From assembly GCA_008636105.1 (NCBI GenBank), contig VSDH01000005.1, positions 1 to 64,000 on the forward strand: 64,000 nt of DNA, in the 5' to 3' direction. This stretch comes from Candidatus Scalindua sediminis. Its GTDB lineage: Bacteria; Planctomycetota; Brocadiia; Brocadiales; Scalinduaceae. The position numbers and the translations under genes are program-made. Shown piece by piece: positions 8,939-17,447 of the stretch (position 1 is the stretch's first letter; the number at the start of each line of letters is the position of its first letter). The notes under the pieces were generated by a model. It did not search any database. It was not told the origin of the DNA and saw only the letters and a list, made by a program, of their open reading frames with translations.

Positions 8939-9697
8939 TTAGAACCTGTTTACCAGTGGCCTTATTAATCGGCCGGCAGGCAACATCTCTATAATTCCTA
9001 TGGATAGTTTCATTACTGCCGCAGGTTTGTGCGAAAGCCTGAATATCATCATGCCTTTTTCAAACGATAAATTATCAATTGTAATTAAGTCCCAGTATTT
9101 TATATTGGCCACGTCTTTTTCGAATAACTCTCTCAGCTCAGGGATCTTATTAAGTTCTATAGTATATGTACCATCATGATTAAACTGCACAGAATCAAGG
9201 CAAAAGGGTTTGGTTTTTAGCAGGTCCTCCTTTCTATAAAATATTCTGAGTATTGACAGGGCAAACCATAATATGATTTGTGAATAGTAATTCTTCCCCC
9301 TGGTTATTTTTTTATCACCGAATTTAAGGGTGATAGTCTTTTTTTCCTTGCTGAACATAAAACTATCTACCGTGAATGGTATTTCAATTGTACCATCAAG
9401 AAGAAACTTTTTTAATTCTATAATGAAAACTGCACTTTTCTCTCTGAATGTAATCTTAATCGAGCGCAGACCCTTATCCTCCACAGATACTTCCTTCAGG
9501 TAATCATTGACAAAATCTTCCTTTATCTTTATAAGTCCCTTATCGATATCAAGTGATACATTCTTACCGATGCTGGCAAGGGTTTTTAAGAACTCTAAGT
9601 AGATAGGAATTCTTGACATAATATCTTCAGAAAAGGCTTTTGCTCTTTTGCCTAATTTTTCTGCAATGTCTTTGACGGGGATTATCTTACGTTTCAT
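8939..9697 (-). CDS. Hypothetical protein, third gene of the fixCX operon
   Basis: 252 residues, not recognised. No signal peptide. It has mixed alpha/beta character with many lysines and a run of hydrophobic strands (FTVDSFMFSKEKKTITLKFG). A hydrophobic stretch near residues 140-155 is too weak to call a membrane segment. It begins 36 bp after fixX on the same strand and is likely co-transcribed with fixC-fixX, so a role near that electron-transfer module is possible. Function unknown. Confidence 0.6.
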   Translation of the reverse strand: MKRKIIPVKDIAEKLGKRAKAFSEDIMSRIPIYLEFLKTLASIGKNVSLDIDKGLIKIKEDFVNDYLKEVSVEDKGLRSIKITFREKSAVFIIELKKFLLDGTIEIPFTVDSFMFSKEKKTITLKFGDKKITRGKNYYSQIILWFALSILRIFYRKEDLLKTKPFCLDSVQFNHDGTYTIELNKIPELRELFEKDVANIKYWDLITIDNLSFEKGMMIFRLSHKPAAVMKLSIGIIEMLPAGRLIRPLVNRF

Positions 9698-9733
9698 ACT
9701 GATCTGTTTATGATTGTAAAAATGGAAAATATA

Positions 9734-10009
9734 TTATCCAAACTTAAATGATACCCCAAAACCACCCCTTGGATATTTCCAGCCTATATTAAAGAACTCA
9801 TTGCATACAATTCTGCATGTCCCGCACTCAAGGCATCCTTCGTAAGCAACCACGGCCTTACCATCTTGAATCGTATAACATTTGGAGGGGCATGAGGGAC
9901 TGCATTGTTTGCGTTTACATTTAAGACATACTTCAGGATCTATTACTTTTAGATGGGAACGGTCATCTGCGTTGAATCTATTCAAAAACAACCTATCTTC
10001 TACATTCAT
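9734..10009 (-). CDS. fixX: FixX-type ferredoxin-like protein
   Basis: 91 residues, the normal FixX length. Cysteines follow the FixX pattern: CLKCKRKQCSPSCPSKCY, then GCLECGTCRIVC, ending in the signature W-x-YP-x-GGFGV. It binds a 4Fe-4S cluster and partners FixC to pass electrons from an electron-transferring flavoprotein to quinone. Its start overlaps the fixC stop by 4 bp (ATGA), showing translational coupling. No FixA/FixB (ETF) genes are in the window. Confidence 0.92.
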   Translation of the reverse strand: MNVEDRLFLNRFNADDRSHLKVIDPEVCLKCKRKQCSPSCPSKCYTIQDGKAVVAYEGCLECGTCRIVCNEFFNIGWKYPRGGFGVSFKFG

Positions 10010-11319
10010 TTAAAGCTTCTCCATATATTAAATGCATCTTTGATTAAATTAGTTAAGGATCTCTTACGCTTAAGCAACTTCCATATCTTTTTTTGTTTTT
10101 CCTTCTTAGGAACGCCATCAACCGTAATCATTTCATGAGCGGCTTGATTGATAAATTCCGGATAAAGGCTAAACATATGAGAATTTTCTATAGAAAAGCG
10201 TGATACACGTCTGTACTTCTTCAAATCTTTCATGATGAAACTTTCTTCTAAAAGGGTTTTATAATGCGAAAGCCCCTTAGCGCTGAAATCGTTTCTTTCT
10301 TTAGCTCTTATAACAGTATTTGCCGCTGACATTCCAGATGCCGTGGCGTAATTTGAACCTTCTCTATGAACAGGGTTGACGAGCATTGCGGCATCTCCTG
10401 CTATGAGATAACCATCACCATACAGGGATGGAATGGCATCATAACCTCCTTCGGGAATGAGATGTGCAGAGTATTCCTTAATTTCACCTCCTTCAATCAG
10501 GGGTTTTATAACCGGGTGAGATTCCATCTGGTTTATCAAGTCATATGGGGTTATACCCGTTTTCATAAAATCAGAGCATAGGCACGCGAGTCCAACAGAG
10601 ATAGATTCCTTGTTAGTATAAATAAAGCCTCCACCTGCCATTCCTTGAGTGATTTGGCCTATCAATTCAATTGTAACACCCTGATTGTGTGTAATATTAA
10701 ACCTTTCTTCAATTTTCTCTTTTGGTAAGAAAATTGTGTCTTTTACAGCCAATGCAACTTTTTCTGGTGGGATTTCCGGGTGAAATCCGGCCTCTTTTGC
10801 AAGGAGAGAATTTACACCATCGGCTATTATGACTACGTCTGTATAGACATCTCCCTCTTCCCTGCCAGTCTTGACGCCAATTACTTTTCCATTTTCCTTT
10901 ATTAAGCTCTCAACCACTGTTTCATTTATCAGCAACGCGCCTTGTTCAACTGCTTTATCTGCAAACCACTTATCGAAGTGTGCCCTCATAACGGTAAAAC
11001 AGTTGTAAGGTTCTTTGTCAAAGCTGGCAGATCTATATCCGACATTTACGGCTGAATCTTTTGAAAGAATCCATAATTTTTGCTCAATAATATTTCTTTC
11101 AAGGGGTGCTTCCTTCCAGAAACCAGGGATTATGTCTTCTGTTGGTTTGCGGTAAAGGATGCCGCCCATAACGTTCTTGCTTCCAGGATATTTTCCTCTT
11201 TCAAAGATGACAACGTTTATGCCTGCTTTCGCAAGAACGTATGCTGCTGTGGTTCCAGCAGGACCGGCACCAACAACAATAACATCAAACTTTAACTCTT
11301 CTTCAGATTTACTTGGCAT
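10006..11319 (-). CDS. fixC: FAD-dependent electron-transfer flavoprotein-quinone oxidoreductase-like protein
   Basis: 437 residues of the FixC / geranylgeranyl-reductase-like family. The N-terminal FAD site is VIVVGAGPAGTTAAYVLAKAG followed by ERG; GYLIAGDAAMLVNP is the second FAD motif; GSNYATASGMSAANTV follows. Family members move electrons between ETF and quinone at the membrane surface. Co-transcribed with fixX (4-bp overlap). Because fixAB is absent here, the electron donor may be encoded elsewhere. Confidence 0.9.
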   Translation of the reverse strand: MPSKSEEELKFDVIVVGAGPAGTTAAYVLAKAGINVVIFERGKYPGSKNVMGGILYRKPTEDIIPGFWKEAPLERNIIEQKLWILSKDSAVNVGYRSASFDKEPYNCFTVMRAHFDKWFADKAVEQGALLINETVVESLIKENGKVIGVKTGREEGDVYTDVVIIADGVNSLLAKEAGFHPEIPPEKVALAVKDTIFLPKEKIEERFNITHNQGVTIELIGQITQGMAGGGFIYTNKESISVGLACLCSDFMKTGITPYDLINQMESHPVIKPLIEGGEIKEYSAHLIPEGGYDAIPSLYGDGYLIAGDAAMLVNPVHREGSNYATASGMSAANTVIRAKERNDFSAKGLSHYKTLLEESFIMKDLKKYRRVSRFSIENSHMFSLYPEFINQAAHEMITVDGVPKKEKQKKIWKLLKRKRSLTNLIKDAFNIWRSFK

Positions 11320-11383
11320 CAGCCATTCTTCTTTCCTTAAATGGCTATTTCTTGCTGGTTCAATCTTGCCCGCCCGCCATCAC

Positions 11384-11536
11384 AGACTGGGTCACAATAA
11401 AGGTTACGCCGGTTTTGTCATTCTGAATCCTGTGCTGAACTTGTTTCAGTATTGATTCAGAATCTAATGATTTCAATAGGTTAGTAACCTTAGAGATCCC
11501 GAAACAAGTTCGGGATGACAATTGTGACACAGTCTC
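11384..11536. repeat. R1 inverted-repeat element, copy A
   Basis: About 153 bp with imperfect terminal inverted repeats (AGACTGGGTCACAATAA against GAGACTGTGTCACAATT). Inside it carries TTCTGAA/TTCAGAA and a GATCCCGAAACAAGTTCGGG hairpin. Other copies are at 18434-18563, 21145-21300 and 33682-33812. It has no coding capacity. With the adjacent R3 palindrome at 11556-11613 it fills most of the 336-bp gap between fixC and purD. Confidence 0.8.
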
Positions 11537-11555
11537 AAAGTCGTTCGCCAGCCCG

Positions 11556-11613
11556 ACCCCCATAGCTTCCTTGCACCGTATCGGCACGATGCGTAAGCTA
11601 GGAATGGGGGCGG
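11556..11613. repeat. R3 palindrome
   Basis: Arms ACCCCCATAGCTTCCTTGC and GTAAGCTAGGAATGGGGGC around CACCGTATCGGCACGATGC; same family as 4098-4153 and 33466-33544. Confidence 0.75.
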
Positions 11614-11655
11614 GGACGGGAATTGGTTAAGGCTTAAGGAATAAGGGACTAAAGC

Positions 11656-12924
11656 TTACTTTATCGCTTTACTTGCAATATCCTTACGATAATGTGCACC
11701 TTCAAATGATATTTTGCTTACGGCATCATACACATTCTTCTGTGCCTCTTTAATGTCATCTCCACAGGCAACGACGTTTAGTACACGCCCACCGCTCGTT
11801 ACTATCCTTCCATTCTCAGATTTAGTACCGGCATGAAAGACATGTATACCCTCTTGATTTTTTAATGAATCCAACCCTGTAATTTGTTTCCCCTTGTTGT
11901 AACGGCCGGGGTAACCACCTGAAGTAATCACAACGCATACGGATGCCTGTGAGTACCATTCCAGATCGATTGTATCCAGCTTCTCAGAAATTGCAGCCAG
12001 CATAATTGGCACTATATCACTTTTCATTCGGACGAGTAACACCTGTGCCTCCGGATCTCCAAAGCGGACGTTGAATTCCAATACCTTTGGGCCATAGGAC
12101 GTAATCATCAAACCAACGTAAAGGACACCTTTATAAGGCTTTTTTTCTCTATTCATGGCGTGAACTGTTGGCACGAGTATTTCTCTTTCGACCTGGTGGT
12201 ATAAGTCCTCCGTCATTAAGGGAACAGGTGAATATGCACCCATACCTCCCGTATTTGGTCCTTTGTCACCATCATAAATCGTCTTATGGTCCTGAGAACT
12301 TTCCATGGGAATGATTGTCCTTCCATCTGTAAATGCAAGGATTGAGACTTCTTCTCCGGTGAGATGTTCTTCTATTATGACCTTATCTCCCGCATTTCCG
12401 AATATTTTGTATTTCATTATTGAGTCTATTGCCCGTAATGCATCGTTCATGGTTTCGCAGACAAATACCCCTTTGCCTTTACTTAACCCGTCTGCCTTTA
12501 CTACTACTGGTGCCCCTTTTGTTAAAACATATTTTCTGGCGTGTTCATATTCATCAAATTCTCTAAAGTCTGCTGTAGGAATGCCGTGTTTCCTCATAAG
12601 GTGTTTTGCAAAGACCTTGCTGGTTTCTAAGATTGCGGCATCTTTGTTAGGCCCAAAGACGTTTAGATTGTTTTTGCTGAAATTATCTACAATTCCATCT
12701 GCCAGTGGAGCTTCAGGGCCTACAACCGTAAGGTCTATTTTCTCTTTAATAGCAAATTCATAAAGCAATTTTGTTTGTTCTGATTCAATGTTTATACATT
12801 CGGCTATTTCTGAGATACCCGGATTCCCGGGTGCACAGAAAATCTTGGTTACTTGTGGAGATTGGGCTATCTTCCATACAAGGCTGTGTTCTCTTCCGCC
12901 ACTACCAATTACCAATACCTTCAT
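11656..12924 (-). CDS. purD: Phosphoribosylamine--glycine ligase
   Basis: 422 residues, standard length. Catalyses ATP-dependent joining of phosphoribosylamine and glycine in purine synthesis (cytosol). Motifs: N-terminal MKVLVIGSGGREHSLVWK, ATP-grasp KADGLSKGKGVFVC, SSQDHK and GDKGPNTGGMGAYSP, and RFGDPEAQVLL. Monocistronic in this window. The start is fixed by the conserved N-terminus. Confidence 0.96.
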   Translation of the reverse strand: MKVLVIGSGGREHSLVWKIAQSPQVTKIFCAPGNPGISEIAECINIESEQTKLLYEFAIKEKIDLTVVGPEAPLADGIVDNFSKNNLNVFGPNKDAAILETSKVFAKHLMRKHGIPTADFREFDEYEHARKYVLTKGAPVVVKADGLSKGKGVFVCETMNDALRAIDSIMKYKIFGNAGDKVIIEEHLTGEEVSILAFTDGRTIIPMESSQDHKTIYDGDKGPNTGGMGAYSPVPLMTEDLYHQVEREILVPTVHAMNREKKPYKGVLYVGLMITSYGPKVLEFNVRFGDPEAQVLLVRMKSDIVPIMLAAISEKLDTIDLEWYSQASVCVVITSGGYPGRYNKGKQITGLDSLKNQEGIHVFHAGTKSENGRIVTSGGRVLNVVACGDDIKEAQKNVYDAVSKISFEGAHYRKDIASKAIK

Positions 12925-13059
12925 GTTAAAATATCTCGGGAATTTATAACGTATAGAAATTATATACGACTTAATTATTGTAACAAGAAAATTAGCAAGG
13001 CAATTCTATTAATGTTAAGTAGTTTGAGCAAGCAAAATTGTTGAAAGCAGAAAATTGCC

Positions 13060-13088
13060 TTAAGAATTACGTTTATTTCTTGTATAAT
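13060..13088 (+). promoter_or_regulatory. Sigma-70-type promoter for the small ORF at 13128
   Basis: TTAAGA (13060-13065) and a perfect TATAAT (13083-13088) with 17-bp spacing. The start point would be near 13095, about 30 nt before the small gene. Confidence 0.5.
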
Positions 13089-13127
13089 ACACTTGAATGA
13101 ATGTTTATAAGTAGTGAGGTTATAAAA

Positions 13128-13295
13128 ATGCTTAAATTGCGGGAATTAACAAAATCAAGGTTTTTGGCGTGTCCAAAGATGTCTGAGTGTGTTAGTAAAT
13201 CCATAAACAATATTTACGAAAAGACAAAGGGAATCAGGCATAAATTTACAGTCATTTTCCAGGAAAGCTCCAGAAGAATTAGGGGTGCACATTAA
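13128..13295 (+). CDS. Small hypothetical protein, 55 residues
   Basis: Begins MLKLRELTKSRFLACPKMSE and is basic. The start at 13128 has GAGG 8 nt upstream; an in-frame ATG at 13101 lacks a Shine-Dalgarno. A consensus-like promoter at 13060-13088 supports expression. Two cysteines (CPKMSEC) could bind metal but are too few for a zinc site alone. Not recognised; reality is moderately supported. Confidence 0.4.
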   Translation: MLKLRELTKSRFLACPKMSECVSKSINNIYEKTKGIRHKFTVIFQESSRRIRGAH

Positions 13296-13383
13296 AAAAT
13301 CAAAACGTATCAATACCTCAACATTCTCAGATGTTTTTCGAAATGGATTAAAACAAGGGCGAGTCCTTCTTTTAATTTTCCAA

Positions 13384-13412
13384 TTGACAGGTTTCTCTTA
13401 CTAATATAGTAT
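13384..13412 (+). promoter_or_regulatory. Promoter of the initiator tRNA gene
   Basis: Perfect TTGACA (13384-13389), 17-bp spacer, TAGTAT (13407-13412). The tRNA begins 14 bp after the -10 box. Confidence 0.65.
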
Positions 13413-13425
13413 AAGTTTTATTGGA

Positions 13426-13502
<77 letters not shown>

Positions 13503-13507
13503 ATACT

Positions 13508-13543
13508 AAAGGCTTTAGGATATTCCCTAGAGCCTTTTTTATT
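13508..13543 (+). terminator. Rho-independent terminator of the initiator tRNA
   Basis: Stem GGCTTTAGG / CCTAGAGCC with a 6-nt loop followed by six T, starting 8 nt after the tRNA. Confidence 0.8.
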
Positions 13544-13690
13544 GCAATCTTCTAACATTGCTGGCAAAATGCCAGCAAAATAATCCAAAATATCCATATA
13601 TAATAAGCAAGGTTTCACTACCTTACAACCACAAAGCTATTGATAGGAAAGCCCTGTTTGTTTCTAGTTACTCTGGTATTTGTATGTAAT

Positions 13691-13739
13691 TCGACTCATA
13701 ACCCGGAGGTCGTGGGTTCAAATCCCAGCCCCGCTACCA
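13691..13739 (+). pseudogene. 3' half of a second Met-type tRNA (fragment)
   Basis: About 49 bp matching the initiator tRNA from the anticodon arm (CTCATAACCCGG) to the encoded CCA. The 5' half is missing. In the T stem CAGG/CCTG is replaced by TGGG/CCCA, a compensated change, so this is not a recent copy of the tRNA at 13426 but derives from a different functional Met tRNA gene. A 3'-half tRNA is the usual scar of integration by an element that recombines in the tRNA 3' end. The rest of the 430-bp gap 13503-13932 shows nothing else I can name. Confidence 0.75.
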
Positions 13740-13932
13740 TTTCTGTTTATAACGCTTCCAAACTCCCTCAACTTTTACTTGCTTTTTCCATCCTACGAGA
13801 ATAAAATAAAATATAAACTTGTGTAATAGTTAATCTTATATATGCTGGCCTTTACATGAAGATAACCCCAAGTTTTTCCATCGGCAACAAGAATAAAACC
13901 TCCCGCCCGGATGCGGTCGGACGGGTAATAAT

Positions 13933-15204
13933 TTGAGACTTATCATGCCATCCAAAGAGAAAATAGTCTCTAATTTAAGCTTAATTCATCAATTACAAAA
14001 TACACTAAAAAAAGTTTTTAAAGTAAACATTAATACTCATTCCTCAAACGATATGATTCAAAGCGAGAAATTTTTGCAGTCTGTATTAGATGGGATTGAA
14101 GATTCCATTAGGATAGTTGACAGGGATTTTAATATAGTTTTTCTGAATGAAATGGCTGTAAAGAGGGCAGGCAACTCAGGAAAAAACATGATAGGAGGGA
14201 AGTGCTATGAGGAATCCTGGAATAACAGTAAACCTTGTCCTCATTGTGCTACCTGGAAGTGTTTTGAATCTGATAAACCTCAACAATCATTGACTACTTA
14301 CAAATTAAATGGCAGTGAACGTTATTTAGAACTTCTTAGTTTTCCGATAAAAAATGACGTTGGAAAAACTATTTATGCCATTGAATTTGAAAGGGATATT
14401 ACAGAAAGAAAGAACTTAGAACAAGAAAGGGAGGAACAAAGGAAAGAACTTAGCGAAAGGGTGCAAGAACTTAAGCTTGCATACAAAGAACTTCAGTCTA
14501 TCCATAACCAATTGCTTCAAGCGGAAAAATTGGCATCTATCGGGCAGATTACGTCATGCCTCGCACATGAACTTGACAGCCCATTAACAACAATATCAGG
14601 ACACTGTGAATTGCTTGAAGAGGATTTGAAGAATGAAAAGGCTTTGTCTAGATTAACCGTAATCAATAACCAGGTTTTGCGGTGTCAAAAGACTATTCGT
14701 GAAATTCTGGATTTTTCCAGAAAATCAAGAGGCATAAAGACATTACAGGATATAAATACATTAATAAAAAACACAATTTCTCTTATGGAACATGTTCTTA
14801 AGGTAAACAAGATTCAAATTAACTTAAACCTTGATGATAAAATACCGCAGGTAAGTGTGGATGAGAACCAAATGCAGCAGGTATTCTTCAACCTGTTGAG
14901 GAATTCTATAGACGCAATGCCTGATGGGGGAGAGATTAAGATATCAAGTATATTTAAACAGGACACAAACACTCTGGAACTCTCATTTGATGATACAGGA
15001 TATGGAATACAAAAGGCAGATATGAACAGTATTTTTGAGCCTTTCTTCACTACCAAGGCACCCGGCAAAGGGACAGGGCTTGGGCTCAATATATGCATTG
15101 ATATTATGAAAAACCATGGTGGGGACATATTTGTTAAAAGCAATGAAGGTAAAGGTACAAGCTTCATAGTATTTTTACCTGTTAATGAAGGTAACACTAC
15201 ATGA
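13933..15204 (+). CDS. PAS-domain sensor histidine kinase (NtrB-like)
   Basis: 423 residues from TTG at 13933; ATG at 13945 is an equally possible start and neither has a good Shine-Dalgarno. There is no membrane segment, so it is cytosolic. A PAS domain (about 45-155) contains an unusual cysteine set, C91 and C102-PHC105-C110, which could hold a cofactor. A coiled coil (160-200) follows, then the H-box GQITSCLAHELDSPL with phospho-acceptor His212, and an ATPase domain with N, DDTGYGI, and GKGTGLGLN boxes. The stop overlaps the next gene's start by 4 bp (ATGA); that partner is its response regulator. Confidence 0.92.
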   Translation: MRLIMPSKEKIVSNLSLIHQLQNTLKKVFKVNINTHSSNDMIQSEKFLQSVLDGIEDSIRIVDRDFNIVFLNEMAVKRAGNSGKNMIGGKCYEESWNNSKPCPHCATWKCFESDKPQQSLTTYKLNGSERYLELLSFPIKNDVGKTIYAIEFERDITERKNLEQEREEQRKELSERVQELKLAYKELQSIHNQLLQAEKLASIGQITSCLAHELDSPLTTISGHCELLEEDLKNEKALSRLTVINNQVLRCQKTIREILDFSRKSRGIKTLQDINTLIKNTISLMEHVLKVNKIQINLNLDDKIPQVSVDENQMQQVFFNLLRNSIDAMPDGGEIKISSIFKQDTNTLELSFDDTGYGIQKADMNSIFEPFFTTKAPGKGTGLGLNICIDIMKNHGGDIFVKSNEGKGTSFIVFLPVNEGNTT

Positions 15205-16574
15205 AGATGAAAAAGAAAATACTTGTTGTTGATGATGATACTGCGCTGGCAGAGATGTGTACAGAACTCTTAAATAGTCGTGGTTATGATGCTGAAGCTG
15301 CTTACTGTGGGAAAGACGCCTATGTTAAGGCAAAAAACAACAATTACTCAATCGTGATAACAGACCTGGTTATGCCTGATATGGATGGTATAGAATTATT
15401 GAGAAAGATCAAACTCCTGAATGGTCAGATTGACGTAATCGTAATGACAAGTTATGCCACAGTTAGCAATGCCGTAGAGGCGATGAAGTTAGGAGCAGCA
15501 GATTATATAACAAAACCTTTCAAACGGGATGAATTAGCCTTGATTGTAGATAAGATTTTACAGATGCAAAGCCTGGAAAATGAGGTAGACAGACTGCGTT
15601 TTGAATTAGAATTAAAATATAAGTTTGAAAATATCATTGGTGAGAGTCACAAAATGAAGGGGGTTTATGCACTGATAAATAGTGTCAGTGATACAGAGGC
15701 TAATGTGCTAATCCAGGGTGATACCGGAACCGGAAAGGAACTGGTAGCAAGAGCTATTCATTACAATAGTATGCGAAAAACCAAACCATTTATAAAGGTT
15801 GATTGTGCTTCTCTTACAGAAACACTGCTCGAGAGCGAACTTTTCGGACATGAGAAAGGTTCCTTTACGGGTGCAACGAGAGACAGAATCGGAAGGTTTC
15901 GCATGGCTGACAAAGGAACAGTCTTTCTCGATGAGGTAAGCAATATACCTTTTCCTGTCCAGGCAAAATTGCTCAGGGTATTGCAAGACGGTGAGTTAGA
16001 AGCCGTAGGGAGTGATAAAACATTGAGGGTAGATGTACGAATTATAGCTGCAACAAATACTGATCTGGAATCACGCGTGCAAAAGGATACGTTTAGAAAA
16101 GATCTTTTCTATCGCCTTAAGGTAATTACGATTAACATACCTCCACTTCGTGAAAGACTAGATGACATTTCTCTCCTAACGGCACATTTTTTAAAAAAAT
16201 ACTGTAAAAAGAATAATAGAAATATTATGGGAATATCAAGACCAGCATTACACAAACTAATGTATTATGATTGGCCGGGTAATGTTAGAGAGTTAGAGAA
16301 TCTAATTGAGAGGGCAGTGGTGCTTTGTAAAACAAACATCATAGAAACGGAAGATTTACAATTACCAAGTGAAAAACGTCTATTCTCGACTGACGTAAAT
16401 GGCAAGACCTTTCATGACATGATTGATGTTGCAGAAAGGCAGATAATTTCTGATACCTTAAGCAAGGTTAATTGGGACAAAGAGAAAGCGGCAGAATTGC
16501 TAAAGATATCAAGGGCCAGTCTATATAATAAGATTAAGAAGCATAGGATTCAGACGGTTCGCGATGATATATAA
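15201..16574 (+). CDS. Sigma-54-dependent response regulator (NtrC family)
   Basis: 457 residues: receiver (D55 in ITDLVMPDMDG; ADYITKPF), AAA+ domain with Walker A GDTGTGKE and the sigma-54 contact loop GSFTGAT, Walker B VFLDEV, and a C-terminal Fis-type helix-turn-helix (AAELLKISRASLYNKIKKH). The contact loop is GSFTGA rather than GAFTGA, a natural variant. Phosphorylation by the overlapping kinase should drive activation of sigma-54 promoters. Target genes are not evident. Confidence 0.95.
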   Translation: MKMKKKILVVDDDTALAEMCTELLNSRGYDAEAAYCGKDAYVKAKNNNYSIVITDLVMPDMDGIELLRKIKLLNGQIDVIVMTSYATVSNAVEAMKLGAADYITKPFKRDELALIVDKILQMQSLENEVDRLRFELELKYKFENIIGESHKMKGVYALINSVSDTEANVLIQGDTGTGKELVARAIHYNSMRKTKPFIKVDCASLTETLLESELFGHEKGSFTGATRDRIGRFRMADKGTVFLDEVSNIPFPVQAKLLRVLQDGELEAVGSDKTLRVDVRIIAATNTDLESRVQKDTFRKDLFYRLKVITINIPPLRERLDDISLLTAHFLKKYCKKNNRNIMGISRPALHKLMYYDWPGNVRELENLIERAVVLCKTNIIETEDLQLPSEKRLFSTDVNGKTFHDMIDVAERQIISDTLSKVNWDKEKAAELLKISRASLYNKIKKHRIQTVRDDI

Positions 16575-16899
16575 GTCGTTTCTGTTGCGGAAAGCTTAAA
16601 TGCTCAAAAATGTCATTTTTACCCCGCATTTTGCTTTCAGCAAGAAAGCAGCGGGGCTGAACCAGGTCCTGAATTAAATTCAGGATCTCCGATTTCAGAA
16701 TCTATATATATCAATCCTGAATCCCGACTGAGTCGGATCTCGTAGTTGCTCCAAGGGGCGCCACAGGCGACAAGTTCAGGATCAGAGACCCTGAAACGAG
16801 TTCAGGGTGACAATATAGTGTTTCCGTAACAGATGCTAAGTAGTGAAAATTGGCAAAAGGTGAAGATTTCTAAAATTTATGAAAGGAGAGGGTGGGAAA
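16575..16899. other. Repeat-filled noncoding gap between ntrC-like gene and trxA
   Basis: Contains hairpins of the GGTCCTGAATT...AATTCAGGATCTCC and CCTGAAACGAGTTCAGGGTGA types, related to the cores of R1 elements but without the R1 terminal repeats. No gene seen. Confidence 0.6.
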
Positions 16900-17229
16900 A
16901 TGGCAAATATAGAGGCTGTTACAAACGAGGATTTTGAGCAGAATGTTATTCAATCTAAAGTTCCTGTACTGGTTGACTTTTTTGCAGATTGGTGTGCGCC
17001 TTGTAAGGCACAAACACCTATTTTAGATGAACTATCTGGGGTATACGATGGTAGGATTAGGTTTGCGAAGATAGATATTGATGTAGATGGAAATAAAGAT
17101 CTGGCGACTAAGTACGGCGTCTTATCCGTACCAACTCTAATACTTTTTAGCAATGGTGAAATAAAGGATACTATGGTTGGCGTTACAAGCAAAAAGAAAC
17201 TTGAACAAAAGTTTGAACAGGTTTTGTAG
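16900..17229 (+). CDS. trxA: Thioredoxin
   Basis: 109 residues from ATG 16900, the usual thioredoxin size. Active site WCAPCK, cis-proline in VPTLILF, and the FFADWCAPC strand-helix. Another in-frame ATG (16879) lies immediately before the AAGGAG and would add only MKGEGGK, so 16900 is preferred. No signal peptide: cytosolic. It is followed by a ccdA-like gene and a desulforedoxin-like gene, suggesting delivery of reducing power across the membrane. A thioredoxin reductase is encoded at 40480-41439. Confidence 0.95.
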   Translation: MANIEAVTNEDFEQNVIQSKVPVLVDFFADWCAPCKAQTPILDELSGVYDGRIRFAKIDIDVDGNKDLATKYGVLSVPTLILFSNGEIKDTMVGVTSKKKLEQKFEQVL

Positions 17230-17233
17230 GACA

Positions 17234-17430
17234 TAAATTGAGCGATTTTATATTGAATGTCAATGTAGCCGCAGGCTTTAGCCTGCGTTTCTCATCACCT
17301 AATGGGTATATGGAAATTTTACGTAAGTTACGCAACCTGAAGGTTGCGGCTACCCGCCCGAACGTACCGTTCGGTACGGGCGGGCCTGCCCGACTTACGT
17401 CGTTCGGGCGGGCGTAAATCGCTCAATTTA
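17234..17430. repeat. R4 inverted-repeat element between trxA and ccdA-like gene
   Basis: 197 bp bounded by a 15-bp perfect terminal inverted repeat (TAAATTGAGCGATTT). The interior has GCCGCAGGC/GCCTGC and CCGCCCGAACG hairpins. A second, right-truncated copy begins at 33337. No coding capacity, so it is MITE-like. Confidence 0.85.
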
Positions 17431-17447
17431 GGTAGGAGTAATATTAT

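Noticed and set aside
11360-11587. 75-codon minus frame between fixC and purD
   Set aside because: It lies entirely in an R1 element and an R3 palindrome.
15201-16574. Defective sigma-54 contact because the loop is GSFTGA
   Set aside because: The alanine-to-serine change is a known natural variant; other motifs are intact, so loss of activity is not inferred.
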